This document shows, piece after piece, positions 46,324-55,428 of a stretch of DNA of 64,000 bases; the stretch's first letter is position 1, and each line of letters opens with the position of its first letter. The DNA lies in the NCBI GenBank assembly GCA_020633825.1, contig JACKCV010000001.1:1-64000 (forward strand), written 5' to 3'. The position numbers and the translations under genes are program-made. This DNA is from Fibrobacteria bacterium. Lineage in GTDB: Bacteria > Fibrobacterota > Fibrobacteria > UBA5070. Below the pieces are notes generated by a model. That model had not been told where the DNA came from and made no database searches. It worked only from the letters and a program-made list of their open reading frames with translations.

Positions 46324-46550
46324 GTCCCCGGTCCCGGCGAAGCTCCGTTCCTCCATCGTCCCGGCGAGGTGGCCGAAGGGCCACCTCGGGCGCCGCTGTC
46401 GGGGAATCCGGGGAGGATCGGCGCGGGAGCTCCGGACCCCATTGGGGAAGGAGGCGCGGAATCTAGGTTGATCGGAATCTTCGGACCGCCGGCGGCGACG
46501 GGCTCGCGGCACGTCCCCCCCCTTTTCCAGCCGCGGGCCGCGAGGAGAGC

Positions 46551-48341
46551 ATGGAAGCGACAGAAATTGCCGAACCGCTGTCGCCCGAGGCGTCGCTGCT
46601 GCGCGAACTCCGTCTGGAGGTGGCGCGCGAGGCGGAGGAGGCGCGTCGTCAGGCGGGACGTGACTGGGCCAAGCCCCTGGAGCAGCGGTTGGCGGAGGGG
46701 ATCGCGATCGAGAAGGCCTGGTGCGACCACCAGGGCGAGGGGTGGATCCAGGTGCATTGCCCCGACCACCGCAGCCGGTTCCGGGCCGGGGACATGGCCC
46801 GCGTCGGGTTCGGGAATCCGCTCGCGGAACGCGCGGTCACGGCCTTCATCGAGGAGGACCTGCCCGACGGGTTCCTGCTGCACGCCGGAGCGCGGGAACA
46901 GTCGGAGTACGCGGCCGAGCTGCAGGCGCTGCCCGGCGAGCGGGTGATCGACCTGGGCATCATGGACCTCAGCGAGGTGGTCCTGGGGGGGCTGCAGCAG
47001 GTTTCCGAGACCGCGAGGGGGCAACGACGGATCCTGCCTTTGCTGCTGGGGACCCGATCCCCGGTGTTCGACGAAACCGCCTTCCAGGAGGGATTGCTCC
47101 ACGGGGAGCGAGGCGGTCTCAACTGGAACCAGTCCGAGGCCCTGGCCCAGGCGATGTCGAGCGATCTCTGCGCGCTGGTGCAGGGGCCTCCGGGGACGGG
47201 GAAGACGCGCGTGCTGGCGGAACTGGCGGGTCTTCTGGTGCGGGCGGGCAAGCGCGTGATGGTGACCTCGTTCACCCACCGGGCGATCAACAACGCCCTG
47301 GACGCGATCGGGAAGCGCTGGGGAGGATCGGTGCCGGTGGCGAAGTTCGCGGGCTCCGCTCCGGAGCACAAGTCCGTTTCGGTGTTCGGGTCCTGGAAGC
47401 TGTGCCCCTGGAAGCGGTTCAACGACGGTTTCGTGGCCGGCGTCACGCCGTACGCGGCCTCGGGGGCGATCATGGAGGGGGCGGAATTCGATGTGGTGCT
47501 GATGGACGAAGCGTCCCAGGTCACCCTTCCGCTGGCCTGCCTGGCTCTCCTCAAGGCCGATCGATGGGTCCTCTTCGGGGATCATCGCCAGCTGCCCCCC
47601 GTGATGCGCACCCGTTCCGGGGTCGAACTTCCGAGATCCTCGATCTTCGGCCGACTCGCGGGCAGGGGCTTCGACACCATGCTCACGGAGACCTGGCGAT
47701 TGGGACCGGTCCTGTCGGGGTGGCCCAGCCGCCAGTTCTACGGCGGAGCTCTGGAGCCGCGCACCGAGGAGGGGCACGAGCGGTTGGATCTTGTGCGACC
47801 GCCGAGGAGATTCACCGAGGTCCTCGATCCGCAATCCCCGCGCGTGTTCCTCAGCATGGCCCACGAGGGGGCGCGGCGTCGCAACGAAGCCGAAGCGGGG
47901 GTGGTCGCCGATCTCGTGGCGGAGATGCTCCATTGCGGAGTACCGGCCGGCGAGATCGCCGTCATCAGTCCGTTCCGCGCCCAGGCGGGAGCCATTCGCC
48001 AGGCCTTCAAGGAGAGGTCGGGCCGGAAGCTGCCCCGGGAAATCGTGGTCGACACGGTGGAGCGCATGCAGGGGCAGGAGAGGGATGCCATCGTGGTGTC
48101 GCTGACCACCTCGGACTCCCGGTACGCCGAGCGCATGGCCGAGTTCTACTTCCAGCCCGAGCGACTGAACGTGTCCATCACCCGGGCGAGGCGCAAGTTG
48201 GTCCTGGTGGGATCCACCGAAGTGCTGCGCGCCTTCCCTTCCGATCCCCGGTTGCGCCAAGCCGTGGACCTCCTGCGATCCCTCCTGCGGGAATCGAAGG
48301 TGGTCCGCCACCGACCGGAGGATCCGGAACCCCGGGACTGA
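46551..48341 (+). CDS. DNA2/UPF1-like superfamily 1 helicase
   Basis: A 596-residue AAA_11/AAA_12-type helicase. An N-terminal region of about 170 residues with a small beta-barrel-like stretch precedes motif I VQGPPGTGKTRVL, motif II VVLMDEASQ, motif III FGDHRQLPP, motif V VDTVERMQGQERDAI and motif VI NVSITRARRKLVLVG. It should unwind DNA or RNA 5' to 3' as other members do; no nuclease domain is seen. GAGGAG precedes ATG 46551. A second helicase follows 106 bases downstream. Confidence 0.88.
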   Translation: MEATEIAEPLSPEASLLRELRLEVAREAEEARRQAGRDWAKPLEQRLAEGIAIEKAWCDHQGEGWIQVHCPDHRSRFRAGDMARVGFGNPLAERAVTAFIEEDLPDGFLLHAGAREQSEYAAELQALPGERVIDLGIMDLSEVVLGGLQQVSETARGQRRILPLLLGTRSPVFDETAFQEGLLHGERGGLNWNQSEALAQAMSSDLCALVQGPPGTGKTRVLAELAGLLVRAGKRVMVTSFTHRAINNALDAIGKRWGGSVPVAKFAGSAPEHKSVSVFGSWKLCPWKRFNDGFVAGVTPYAASGAIMEGAEFDVVLMDEASQVTLPLACLALLKADRWVLFGDHRQLPPVMRTRSGVELPRSSIFGRLAGRGFDTMLTETWRLGPVLSGWPSRQFYGGALEPRTEEGHERLDLVRPPRRFTEVLDPQSPRVFLSMAHEGARRRNEAEAGVVADLVAEMLHCGVPAGEIAVISPFRAQAGAIRQAFKERSGRKLPREIVVDTVERMQGQERDAIVVSLTTSDSRYAERMAEFYFQPERLNVSITRARRKLVLVGSTEVLRAFPSDPRLRQAVDLLRSLLRESKVVRHRPEDPEPRD

Positions 48342-48447
48342 AACGGGGGATTCCCGCCCGGGAAAAGGGGGATGGGCGGTGAATTCGTGGCCCGAGGCGG
48401 AGAGGGTTTTCCCATATTCCTCCCTTTCCTCCTCATCCGATCGATTC

Positions 48448-50409
48448 ATGGCCAAGATCCTTCCTTCCCATCCTCTCGGGCCCGCTTCGGCGGCGTACCG
48501 ACGCGCCCACCGGTTGGTGTCGGCGTTGCCCGAGGGATACGTGGCGTGGTCGCCCGTTGTGCGCACGGGGAACGGCCTTCCCGACTTCTGGATCGTGGAG
48601 GAGGCTTCCCGTCGCAGCGTGGTGGTGCTGGTTTCGGAAGCCGGAGACGATCAGCTCCAAGGTCCGGGACTCTTCGAATCGGGCATTCCTTGGACGGACC
48701 CCGTGGAGGAGATCACGGGAAGGGTGAAATCGGCCCGGGAGGCCCTCCAGGTGCGATCCATGAGAGGGGCCGCCTTGTTCCCCATGGCCTCCCGCGGGAA
48801 CCTTCCCCCCCGGGTGGATGGTTGGCCCTGCGCCGGGCGCGAGACCACGCGTCCGACCGTCTTCGAAGCCTGGGTGGCGAGCCTGCTGGGGGATCCTCTC
48901 GATCCCGAGGTGCTCCAGTCGGTCCGTGCGAGGTTCTCCCCGGAGACGCTGGTGCGACCCAACCAGGTCATGCGTCGGGAGCCTGGTTCCGAGGAGGTCC
49001 CGCGATTCCTGACCTGGAGGCAGGAGGAGATCCTCAAGCATGGTCTGGAGGCCGGAGCGGAGGGAGCCGAGGCCGTGGGGGCTTTCGAATTGCTGCTGGT
49101 CCAGGGAGTCGCGGGTAGCGGGAAATCCCTGGTGCTGCTGCACCGCGCCGTGCTCCTGAAGCAACTGGATCCCAAGCGTCGGGTCCTGGTCCTCACCTGC
49201 AACAAGCCCTTGCAGATGGAATTGCGTCGCAGACTTCGCGAACTCGGCGACGAGACGGAGTCCGTGGAGGTGTCGACGTTCCACGCCTTCTGCCTGCGGC
49301 GATGGCCCCATTCCCGACGGCCGACCATCCTGGAGGCCGCGGACCGACGCATCCTGGTCGACGAGGTGCGGGGCGACCTGGAGCGCCCCACCCTGCTGCG
49401 GCGGCAGGTCGAGGACGAGCTCGCCTGGATCTTCGACCACGGATTCCCCGACGAGGAAACCTACGCGGAGCATCCGCGCCGGGGCCGGGGGTTCCGCATG
49501 GATGCCGACCTGCGGACCCGCTTCTGGGGGGCGGCGACCCGGTACCGCGCCCTGTGCGAGGAGCGAGGCGAGGCCGATTGGTCCCTGGTGCCTCTGCTGT
49601 TCAAGGAGGCGCTCCAGGAGCACGAGCCCCGGCCCTACGATGCCATCCTCGTCGACGAGGCGCAGTTCTTCGCCCCCGTCTGGTTCGATTGTCTTCGACG
49701 CTTTTTGACGCCCCGGGGGCATCTGTTCCTGGCCGCCGATCCCAGCCAGGGTTTCCTGAGGTCGGGAACGAGTTGGAAGTCCGCCGGCTTGGCCGTCCAG
49801 GGGAGGACGCGTCGGCTGGAACGCAGCCACCGTTCGACGGGCCCCATCATGTCCACGGCCTGGGCGGTCTGGAAGGCGCGGAACAAGGCGCCGTCCTCGG
49901 AGCCCGAGGAGGAGACCGTGGAGCCCCGCCTGGACGGCATGAGCGACGGACCGGTCCCGTTGCTGTACCACTTCCCCGACGCCCGGGCCGAACATCAATG
50001 GATCGTGGACCAGGTGGAGCGTTTCCTGGAAGACGGCGGGCGGGCGGAGGACGTCCTGGTGCTCCACCAGGAATGGGGCGGAGCGAGGTCCCTCCTGGAG
50101 AAGTTGCGGGAACGCCTGGGGTTCGAGCGTGCGCGCGAGGCGCGGGAGAACGACGAAGGTCGTTCGCAGGTCCGGGTCTGCGCCCTGGCCGTGGCCACCG
50201 GGCTCGAGAGCCCCGTGGTGTTCGTCGGAGGGACGCAGGGGATCTTCGAGCGGGAGGGGTCCCCCGACCTGGATGCGGATGGAAGGAACCAGGCGCGGGA
50301 CGAAGCGACGCGGCGGTTCCACATGGCCCTCACCCGCGCGGGTTGGCGTCTGGTCCTCACTGCGACGGGTCCGCTTCCCGAGGAGGTGGAGAAGGTGTTC
50401 GGGACCTGA
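48448..50409 (+). CDS. UvrD/Rep-like helicase with unusual N-terminal domain
   Basis: A 653-residue SF1 helicase. Motif I is QGVAGSGKSLVLLHRA, motif II ILVDEAQFF, motif IV-V includes CALAVATGLESPVVFVGG, and motif VI RRFHMALTRAGWRLVL. The first 180 residues resemble a NERD-like nuclease fold in spacing (LPDFWIVEEASRRSVVVLV) but lack its Lys, so no nuclease activity is claimed. ATG 48448 is used; a GTG at 48379 with a purine-rich stretch upstream is an alternative that would add 23 residues. Converges on recD. Confidence 0.8.
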   Translation: MAKILPSHPLGPASAAYRRAHRLVSALPEGYVAWSPVVRTGNGLPDFWIVEEASRRSVVVLVSEAGDDQLQGPGLFESGIPWTDPVEEITGRVKSAREALQVRSMRGAALFPMASRGNLPPRVDGWPCAGRETTRPTVFEAWVASLLGDPLDPEVLQSVRARFSPETLVRPNQVMRREPGSEEVPRFLTWRQEEILKHGLEAGAEGAEAVGAFELLLVQGVAGSGKSLVLLHRAVLLKQLDPKRRVLVLTCNKPLQMELRRRLRELGDETESVEVSTFHAFCLRRWPHSRRPTILEAADRRILVDEVRGDLERPTLLRRQVEDELAWIFDHGFPDEETYAEHPRRGRGFRMDADLRTRFWGAATRYRALCEERGEADWSLVPLLFKEALQEHEPRPYDAILVDEAQFFAPVWFDCLRRFLTPRGHLFLAADPSQGFLRSGTSWKSAGLAVQGRTRRLERSHRSTGPIMSTAWAVWKARNKAPSSEPEEETVEPRLDGMSDGPVPLLYHFPDARAEHQWIVDQVERFLEDGGRAEDVLVLHQEWGGARSLLEKLRERLGFERAREARENDEGRSQVRVCALAVATGLESPVVFVGGTQGIFEREGSPDLDADGRNQARDEATRRFHMALTRAGWRLVLTATGPLPEEVEKVFGT

Positions 50410-50421
50410 GCCGGGCTTCGT

Positions 50422-50442
50422 GATCCTCCCTCGGCGAGGATC
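50422..50442. terminator. Shared hairpin between convergent helicase and recD
   Basis: GATCCTC (50422-50428) pairs with GAGGATC (50436-50442) around a 7-base loop in the 34-base convergent gap. No T-run on either strand, so bidirectional termination is inferred from position. Confidence 0.45.
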
Positions 50443-50443
50443 C

Positions 50444-52291
50444 TCAGAGCTCCCGCAGACGCGATGGCCGTTCCTCGCGTCGCCGGGAAGCGATTTCGAG
50501 GAGCGTGGTGTCGCCCCAGAGGAAGGCGCCTCGGCGTGCGCGCGTGAGGGCGGTGTAGGCGATCTGTCGGGACAGGAGCGGCGTGTCGCGTTCGGGAAGG
50601 ACCAGGAGGACCTCGTCGAATTCCGACCCCTGGGATTTGTGCACCGTGATCGCCCAGGCGCTTTCCAATCCGTCGAGGAGGCGCAGTCGAACCTGCCGGG
50701 TGTCGAACTCGACCACGAGTTCCCCGTTCGTTTCCGCGACGACTCCCAGATCGCCGTTCCACAGGTCGAGTTCTGGGTGGTTGCGCCCGAGGATCACGGG
50801 TTGGCCGGGAACGAAATCCCCGCGCGACCCGGTGGTCGATCGGAGATGGTCGTCGCAGATCCGGTTCACCCCCTCGCGGCCGGAAGGTCCCCCGTGGGTG
50901 ACGCACAGGATGCGTCCGGTGGACGCTTCGGAGCGCCGGCGATCCACCCAGGATCGGAGGATTCCGACGAGTTCGCCGCGGACATGGAGCACCGAGCCTT
51001 CGGGGTGCGGGACATCGGACCACTCTGAGGACGGAATCCGTCTCATGTCGGCGGCGGACCAGGTTCCCTGGCGAAACCGCTGCGCGGCGGTCGCGATGTC
51101 CCCCCCATTGCGCCAGGTGTGGCCGAGGGCGCGGACGTGGGGGCGGTGGGAAGGCGAGGCGACGAGGTCGGCGAGGACGGCCCCGGCTTCCACCGAAGGA
51201 AGCTGGTCGGGATCCCCGGCGAGAACGAGATGGACGAAGGGGGGAAGGGCGTCGAGAAGGGCCGCGAAAAGCGGCAGATCCACCATGGAGACCTCGTCGA
51301 CGACCACGACGCGGTAGGGCAGGGGACGGGTGCGGTCGTGGCGGAAGGTGCCGTCGGGACGGGCCCCCAGGAGGGCGTGGATGGTGGAGGAGCGCAGGGA
51401 TCGCAGGCCTTCGTGCCGGGGGAGGAAAGGGGTTCCCCGCGAGCGCAGCAAGGCGAGATTCTTCTGGACACTTTCCGCCAGTCGGGATTGCGCCCGACCC
51501 GTGGGGGCGCACAGGACGATGGAATCGGCGTGCAGGGAGGAGTCGGCCTCCAGGAGGGCCCGCAACAGACAGGCCACCACCGTGGTCTTTCCGGTCCCCG
51601 GACCGCCGGTGAGCAGTAGCAACCTGTGGGCGAGGGAGAAGGCCACGGCTTCCCGCTGGTCGCGATGCAGGATCGCCTGCGGATCCACGGTCTCCAGGAT
51701 GGAGCGGATCCGGCTGTCCGGGAGTCCGGTGGGCGACTGTTCCCGAAGGATGGCCAACCGCTTCTCCAGGCGGGAGGTGTCCTCCAGGTGGCGGGCGAAG
51801 GAGAACCAGGTCGTCCCGTCCCTCGCATCGACGCAGACCAGCGGGAGCGGGTCCTGGCGGGTCGTTCCCGTGAGGGGGGCGTGTCGCGTCGGATCCGATC
51901 CCAGATCGGAAAGGAAGTCCGAGATGGTTCGAAGAAGACCCGGCAGAGCGCGCCTCAATGCGTCTCCGAGGCCGACCGCTCCGGACGTTTCGAGGGAGCT
52001 TTCGGAGGAATCGGCCGCCGCCGAGACGAGGGCGAGAAGATCCTCGATGCTGCTTCGGGTCTGGCCTTGACGCAGTCGCGCCAGGAGAAGGAGAAGAGGG
52101 AGGCGGAACTCGGGCCGGGAATCGGTGATCAGGCGCGCCTGGCGAAGGAGCCCTCCGTCCACGAGTCCCTGGGCCAGGAGGCCGAAGGAAAGCAGGTCGT
52201 GGGAGGACTCGGGAAGGGATCGCGGAGCCAGGGCCTTCGGGAATCCCGGGCCTTTCCAGCAGGTCGCCCATGTCGTCCAGGGATCGTTCAC
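50444..52291 (-). CDS. recD: Exodeoxyribonuclease V subunit alpha
   Basis: A 615-residue 5'-3' helicase subunit of RecBCD. Motif I is TGGPGTGKTTVV near residue 230, motif II VVVVDEVSMVD, motif III AGDPDQLPSVEAG, and motif VI YTALTRARRGAFLWG. The N-terminal 200 residues are the RecC-contacting helical domain. GTG 52291 overlaps the recB TGA (GTGA), as expected for subunits made in fixed ratio. Confidence 0.95.
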   Translation of the reverse strand: MNDPWTTWATCWKGPGFPKALAPRSLPESSHDLLSFGLLAQGLVDGGLLRQARLITDSRPEFRLPLLLLLARLRQGQTRSSIEDLLALVSAAADSSESSLETSGAVGLGDALRRALPGLLRTISDFLSDLGSDPTRHAPLTGTTRQDPLPLVCVDARDGTTWFSFARHLEDTSRLEKRLAILREQSPTGLPDSRIRSILETVDPQAILHRDQREAVAFSLAHRLLLLTGGPGTGKTTVVACLLRALLEADSSLHADSIVLCAPTGRAQSRLAESVQKNLALLRSRGTPFLPRHEGLRSLRSSTIHALLGARPDGTFRHDRTRPLPYRVVVVDEVSMVDLPLFAALLDALPPFVHLVLAGDPDQLPSVEAGAVLADLVASPSHRPHVRALGHTWRNGGDIATAAQRFRQGTWSAADMRRIPSSEWSDVPHPEGSVLHVRGELVGILRSWVDRRRSEASTGRILCVTHGGPSGREGVNRICDDHLRSTTGSRGDFVPGQPVILGRNHPELDLWNGDLGVVAETNGELVVEFDTRQVRLRLLDGLESAWAITVHKSQGSEFDEVLLVLPERDTPLLSRQIAYTALTRARRGAFLWGDTTLLEIASRRREERPSRLREL

Positions 52292-55200
52292 CGCCCTCCC
52301 TCCTTCCCCAGCCTGGAATGCAACCAGTCCCGGACGGCGGGTGTGGTTCGACCCGTGTCCTCGGATGGGGAAATCCAAACTCCGGAGGGGGCGGAGGCGG
52401 GGTCGGCGAAGGCCCGCAAGTACAGGTACACCGCGGAGACTTCGGGGGAACCCGCGGGCAGGGCACGGGCGACGGTGTTCCGGTAGAGATCGGCCTGGAG
52501 CAGGTATCCGTGGTGTTCCATCGACTCCTCGACCCGTCCCTTGGTCCAATCGTCCAGGGAGGTGGTCTTCCAATCGAGGACGAACCAACGCCCCTGGAAA
52601 CGGAACAGGAGGTCGATGTACCCGACCATCCATCCCTTCGCGGGATGCACCGCATCGACGGGGCGGCCCTCTTCGTCGAAGGCCCAGTGGAATTCCACCT
52701 CCGGCCGGCGGTCCTCGGGGGGGAGATCGCACAGGCGAAGGGTCCCTTCCCCACCGAGATCCAGCGGGAAGGTCAGGACGCCCCGCAGCAGTTCCACGAC
52801 ACGCGGAGCCAGGTCTTCGGGGAGCCCGTTGAATTGCAGGGTCCGGGCCACATGGGAAAGGGATGCGTCGGAAATCCCCTCCCCCGAGGCGAGCCAGGAC
52901 AAATCCTGGTCGGGAGCGAGCCACGATTCCAGGATCTCGTGCAGGGCGTCGCCGGTGCGGGCACCACGGGGGAGCCATTCGTCGGCCGTCGGCGTGGCGA
53001 CTGCCGCCTTCTCCGCGGCTTCCTCGGATCGGGCGGTGCGCCCCTCGAGGGAGAGGTTCGCGGTGCCGTCCCGCGCGATCTGGGAATAGGAGGTCAGATA
53101 CCGTCTTCGGGAAGGCAGATCGAGTCGGAGGATCTCCTGTAGGGAACGCACCGGACCGGCCGCGGGTGCGGACTGCTCGGCGGCCGTCGCGGGAAGGTCG
53201 CGCGGAGCGTCTTCCAGGATGCCGATCCGGGGCGGGAGCTCTTCCAGGAGGGGCTGCAAGGCGGCGGACAACGGGTCCGGGCGGGTCTTCTTGCAGGGAG
53301 CCGCCAGCAACGCCTGGGGCCGCGTGATGGCGACGTAGTGGAGCCGACGGCGTTCCCGCGCGCGCTCCTCCTTGGCCCGTTCCTTGAGGCGGTCCACCTC
53401 CTTGTGCCAATCCGTCCATTCCTTCTTCCCCTTGGGCAGGACGATGGACGGCATCACGTGGAGCCCTTCGGGATCGATCCAGGAATGCGTCTCCACCTGG
53501 TGGTTGACGCCCGATTCGGCGAGGAAGACCACCGGGAATTCCAGCCCCTTGGAGGCGTGCATGGTCAGGATTTGAACGCGATCGCGATCGGTGGAACGGG
53601 CGTGCAGATTCCGGTCCTCCTGCGCGGATTCCTCGCCCCTCGAAAGCCTTCCGAGGTGGTCGGACAGCTCGGAGAGGTTTCCCGAGCCCGAAACCAGCCA
53701 GTCCAGGGCGTGCGCCGTGGTCTGGCGCCAATCCATCCACTCCTTGTCCCCCTGGGGTCCGGCGAGCAGCCGTGAGGAGAATCCGGTCGGTGCCGCCAGG
53801 CTGCGCAGGAGCGCGGGCCAGCGCCGCTTCTCCGCCAGTCCCCACGAACGCAGGAGATCCTCCTCCGAGCCTCGGAACACCCGGGTGCACAAGGCCTTGT
53901 TCCAGGAGGAACGGGAGCGGGGCCCCAGGTGCAAGGCGGAGAGGACCACGCGCAACTCCAGGCAGGCGCGCGAGGAGAAGACGCCCGCCTGCTTGTAGAG
54001 GGCCCAGGGGATACCCGTGCGATCGAAGGCGCGGGTGAAGGGGATCGCGCCGCTGCGCGACCCCGTGATCACGGCGAAGTCGCCCCAGTCCAGGGTTTTG
54101 GAGCGCCACTGCGGCCCGTGGGGAAGGTCGATCTCCAGGCCGCGCAGTGCGTGGATCCAGGAAGCGCAGAGGGAGGCCCACTCGTGCTTGGCCGACGCCC
54201 CTCCCGTTTCCACGGGACGGAGGCGAAGCGGCGTCTCGTCCAGCCGCCAGGGCAGGACCTTGGAGCGGGGAGTCGAACGGATTGCCGGTTCCACCTGGGT
54301 TCCGGGTGCGTAGCCCAAGCTCGGATGGTCGTCCAGGAACCACGAGACGGTCTTGGAAACCTTGTTCCGACCTTTTCCTTCGAGCACTTCGCGGGGGCCG
54401 AGGGCCTGGTTGTAGGCCTCGATGAGTTCGGGCTGCGAGCGCCAGTTCCGATCCAGGCTCGCCCTCTGGGCACCGCATCGTGCCTGGAGGTGGTGGCAAG
54501 CTTCGAGGTAGGTGGAGACATCCGCTCCCTGGAAGGAGTAGATGGACTGCTTGGGGTCGCCGACGAGGAACAGCAACGGCCTCTTTTCCCGCGGAGTGGA
54601 CTCGGGGACGTCTTCCAGGAACCAGGTGCGGAAGATGGACCACTGGAGCCTGCTGGTGTCCTGGAATTCGTCGATGATTCCCACACGGACCTTCTCGCGC
54701 AGGATCCGGCGGAAATCGGGGCGTCTCATGGCCTCCGCGGCGTTTTGCAGCATGTCCTGGAAGGACAGCAGGCCTCCGGTGCGTTTCCTGGCCTGCCAGC
54801 GTCGGGCGGCGGAGGTGGCCCAACGCGCCTGGAAGCTGGCTTCCAACGCGCCCGGATCGGGAAGGGTCCAGGATTCCTCGATTCCGGCGGGCTCCAGGTT
54901 CGTGGCCGGGTCGAGCAGTTTGAGCGCGAGGGCTTTGGCCTTGGCGAAGTGCCCTTGGATGGAGGTCCCTTCGAGGGCCCGGGGCAGCAGCTCCTCCGCA
55001 CCGGTGGCCGGAAGCCAAGCCCCTTCCCGGAGCACTTCGTGCAGGCATTGCTCCAACCCCTCCTCGTCGTCGACGAGTTCGGAGGAGAAGGACGTTCCCG
55101 ACTCGAAAGGCAGGGTCCGCAGGAGCCGCAGGCACACGCCGTGGATGGTGCCGATCAAGGCCTCGCCCAGGTTCTCCAGGCAGGTGGAGAGGTGGCGCGA

Positions 55201-55428
55201 GATTCCCGGATCGGATTGGGAGGCCGTGGCAAGGGTCAGCCTCTTGCGGATCCGATCGACGAGTTCGCCCGCCGCCTTTTCCGTGTAGGTGACCAGGAGC
55301 ACTTCCCCCAGGGGGAGGCGGCGCTCTTCCAGGAGACGCACCACCAGCTCCACGATGGTCCAGGTCTTCCCCGTCCCCGCGTGCGCTTCGATCACGGCGT
55401 GGCGATGGAGGTCGATGCGATCAGGCAT
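52288..55428 (-). CDS. recB: Exodeoxyribonuclease V subunit beta
   Basis: A 1,046-residue 3'-5' helicase and nuclease. Motif I is EAHAGTGKTWTIVELV near residue 14, motif II GIIDEFQDTS, motif III DPKQSIYSFQGAD, motif V ILTMHASKGLEFP, motif VI YVAITRPQ. The C-terminal RecB nuclease is complete: G-x3-H in GDALHEILES, Asp in VGYIDLLFR, D-x-K in VLDWKTT and Q-x3-Y in LLQADLY. It is somewhat shorter than E. coli RecB. ATG 55428 overlaps the recC stop by 8 bases. Confidence 0.95.
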   Translation of the reverse strand: MPDRIDLHRHAVIEAHAGTGKTWTIVELVVRLLEERRLPLGEVLLVTYTEKAAGELVDRIRKRLTLATASQSDPGISRHLSTCLENLGEALIGTIHGVCLRLLRTLPFESGTSFSSELVDDEEGLEQCLHEVLREGAWLPATGAEELLPRALEGTSIQGHFAKAKALALKLLDPATNLEPAGIEESWTLPDPGALEASFQARWATSAARRWQARKRTGGLLSFQDMLQNAAEAMRRPDFRRILREKVRVGIIDEFQDTSRLQWSIFRTWFLEDVPESTPREKRPLLFLVGDPKQSIYSFQGADVSTYLEACHHLQARCGAQRASLDRNWRSQPELIEAYNQALGPREVLEGKGRNKVSKTVSWFLDDHPSLGYAPGTQVEPAIRSTPRSKVLPWRLDETPLRLRPVETGGASAKHEWASLCASWIHALRGLEIDLPHGPQWRSKTLDWGDFAVITGSRSGAIPFTRAFDRTGIPWALYKQAGVFSSRACLELRVVLSALHLGPRSRSSWNKALCTRVFRGSEEDLLRSWGLAEKRRWPALLRSLAAPTGFSSRLLAGPQGDKEWMDWRQTTAHALDWLVSGSGNLSELSDHLGRLSRGEESAQEDRNLHARSTDRDRVQILTMHASKGLEFPVVFLAESGVNHQVETHSWIDPEGLHVMPSIVLPKGKKEWTDWHKEVDRLKERAKEERARERRRLHYVAITRPQALLAAPCKKTRPDPLSAALQPLLEELPPRIGILEDAPRDLPATAAEQSAPAAGPVRSLQEILRLDLPSRRRYLTSYSQIARDGTANLSLEGRTARSEEAAEKAAVATPTADEWLPRGARTGDALHEILESWLAPDQDLSWLASGEGISDASLSHVARTLQFNGLPEDLAPRVVELLRGVLTFPLDLGGEGTLRLCDLPPEDRRPEVEFHWAFDEEGRPVDAVHPAKGWMVGYIDLLFRFQGRWFVLDWKTTSLDDWTKGRVEESMEHHGYLLQADLYRNTVARALPAGSPEVSAVYLYLRAFADPASAPSGVWISPSEDTGRTTPAVRDWLHSRLGKEGGR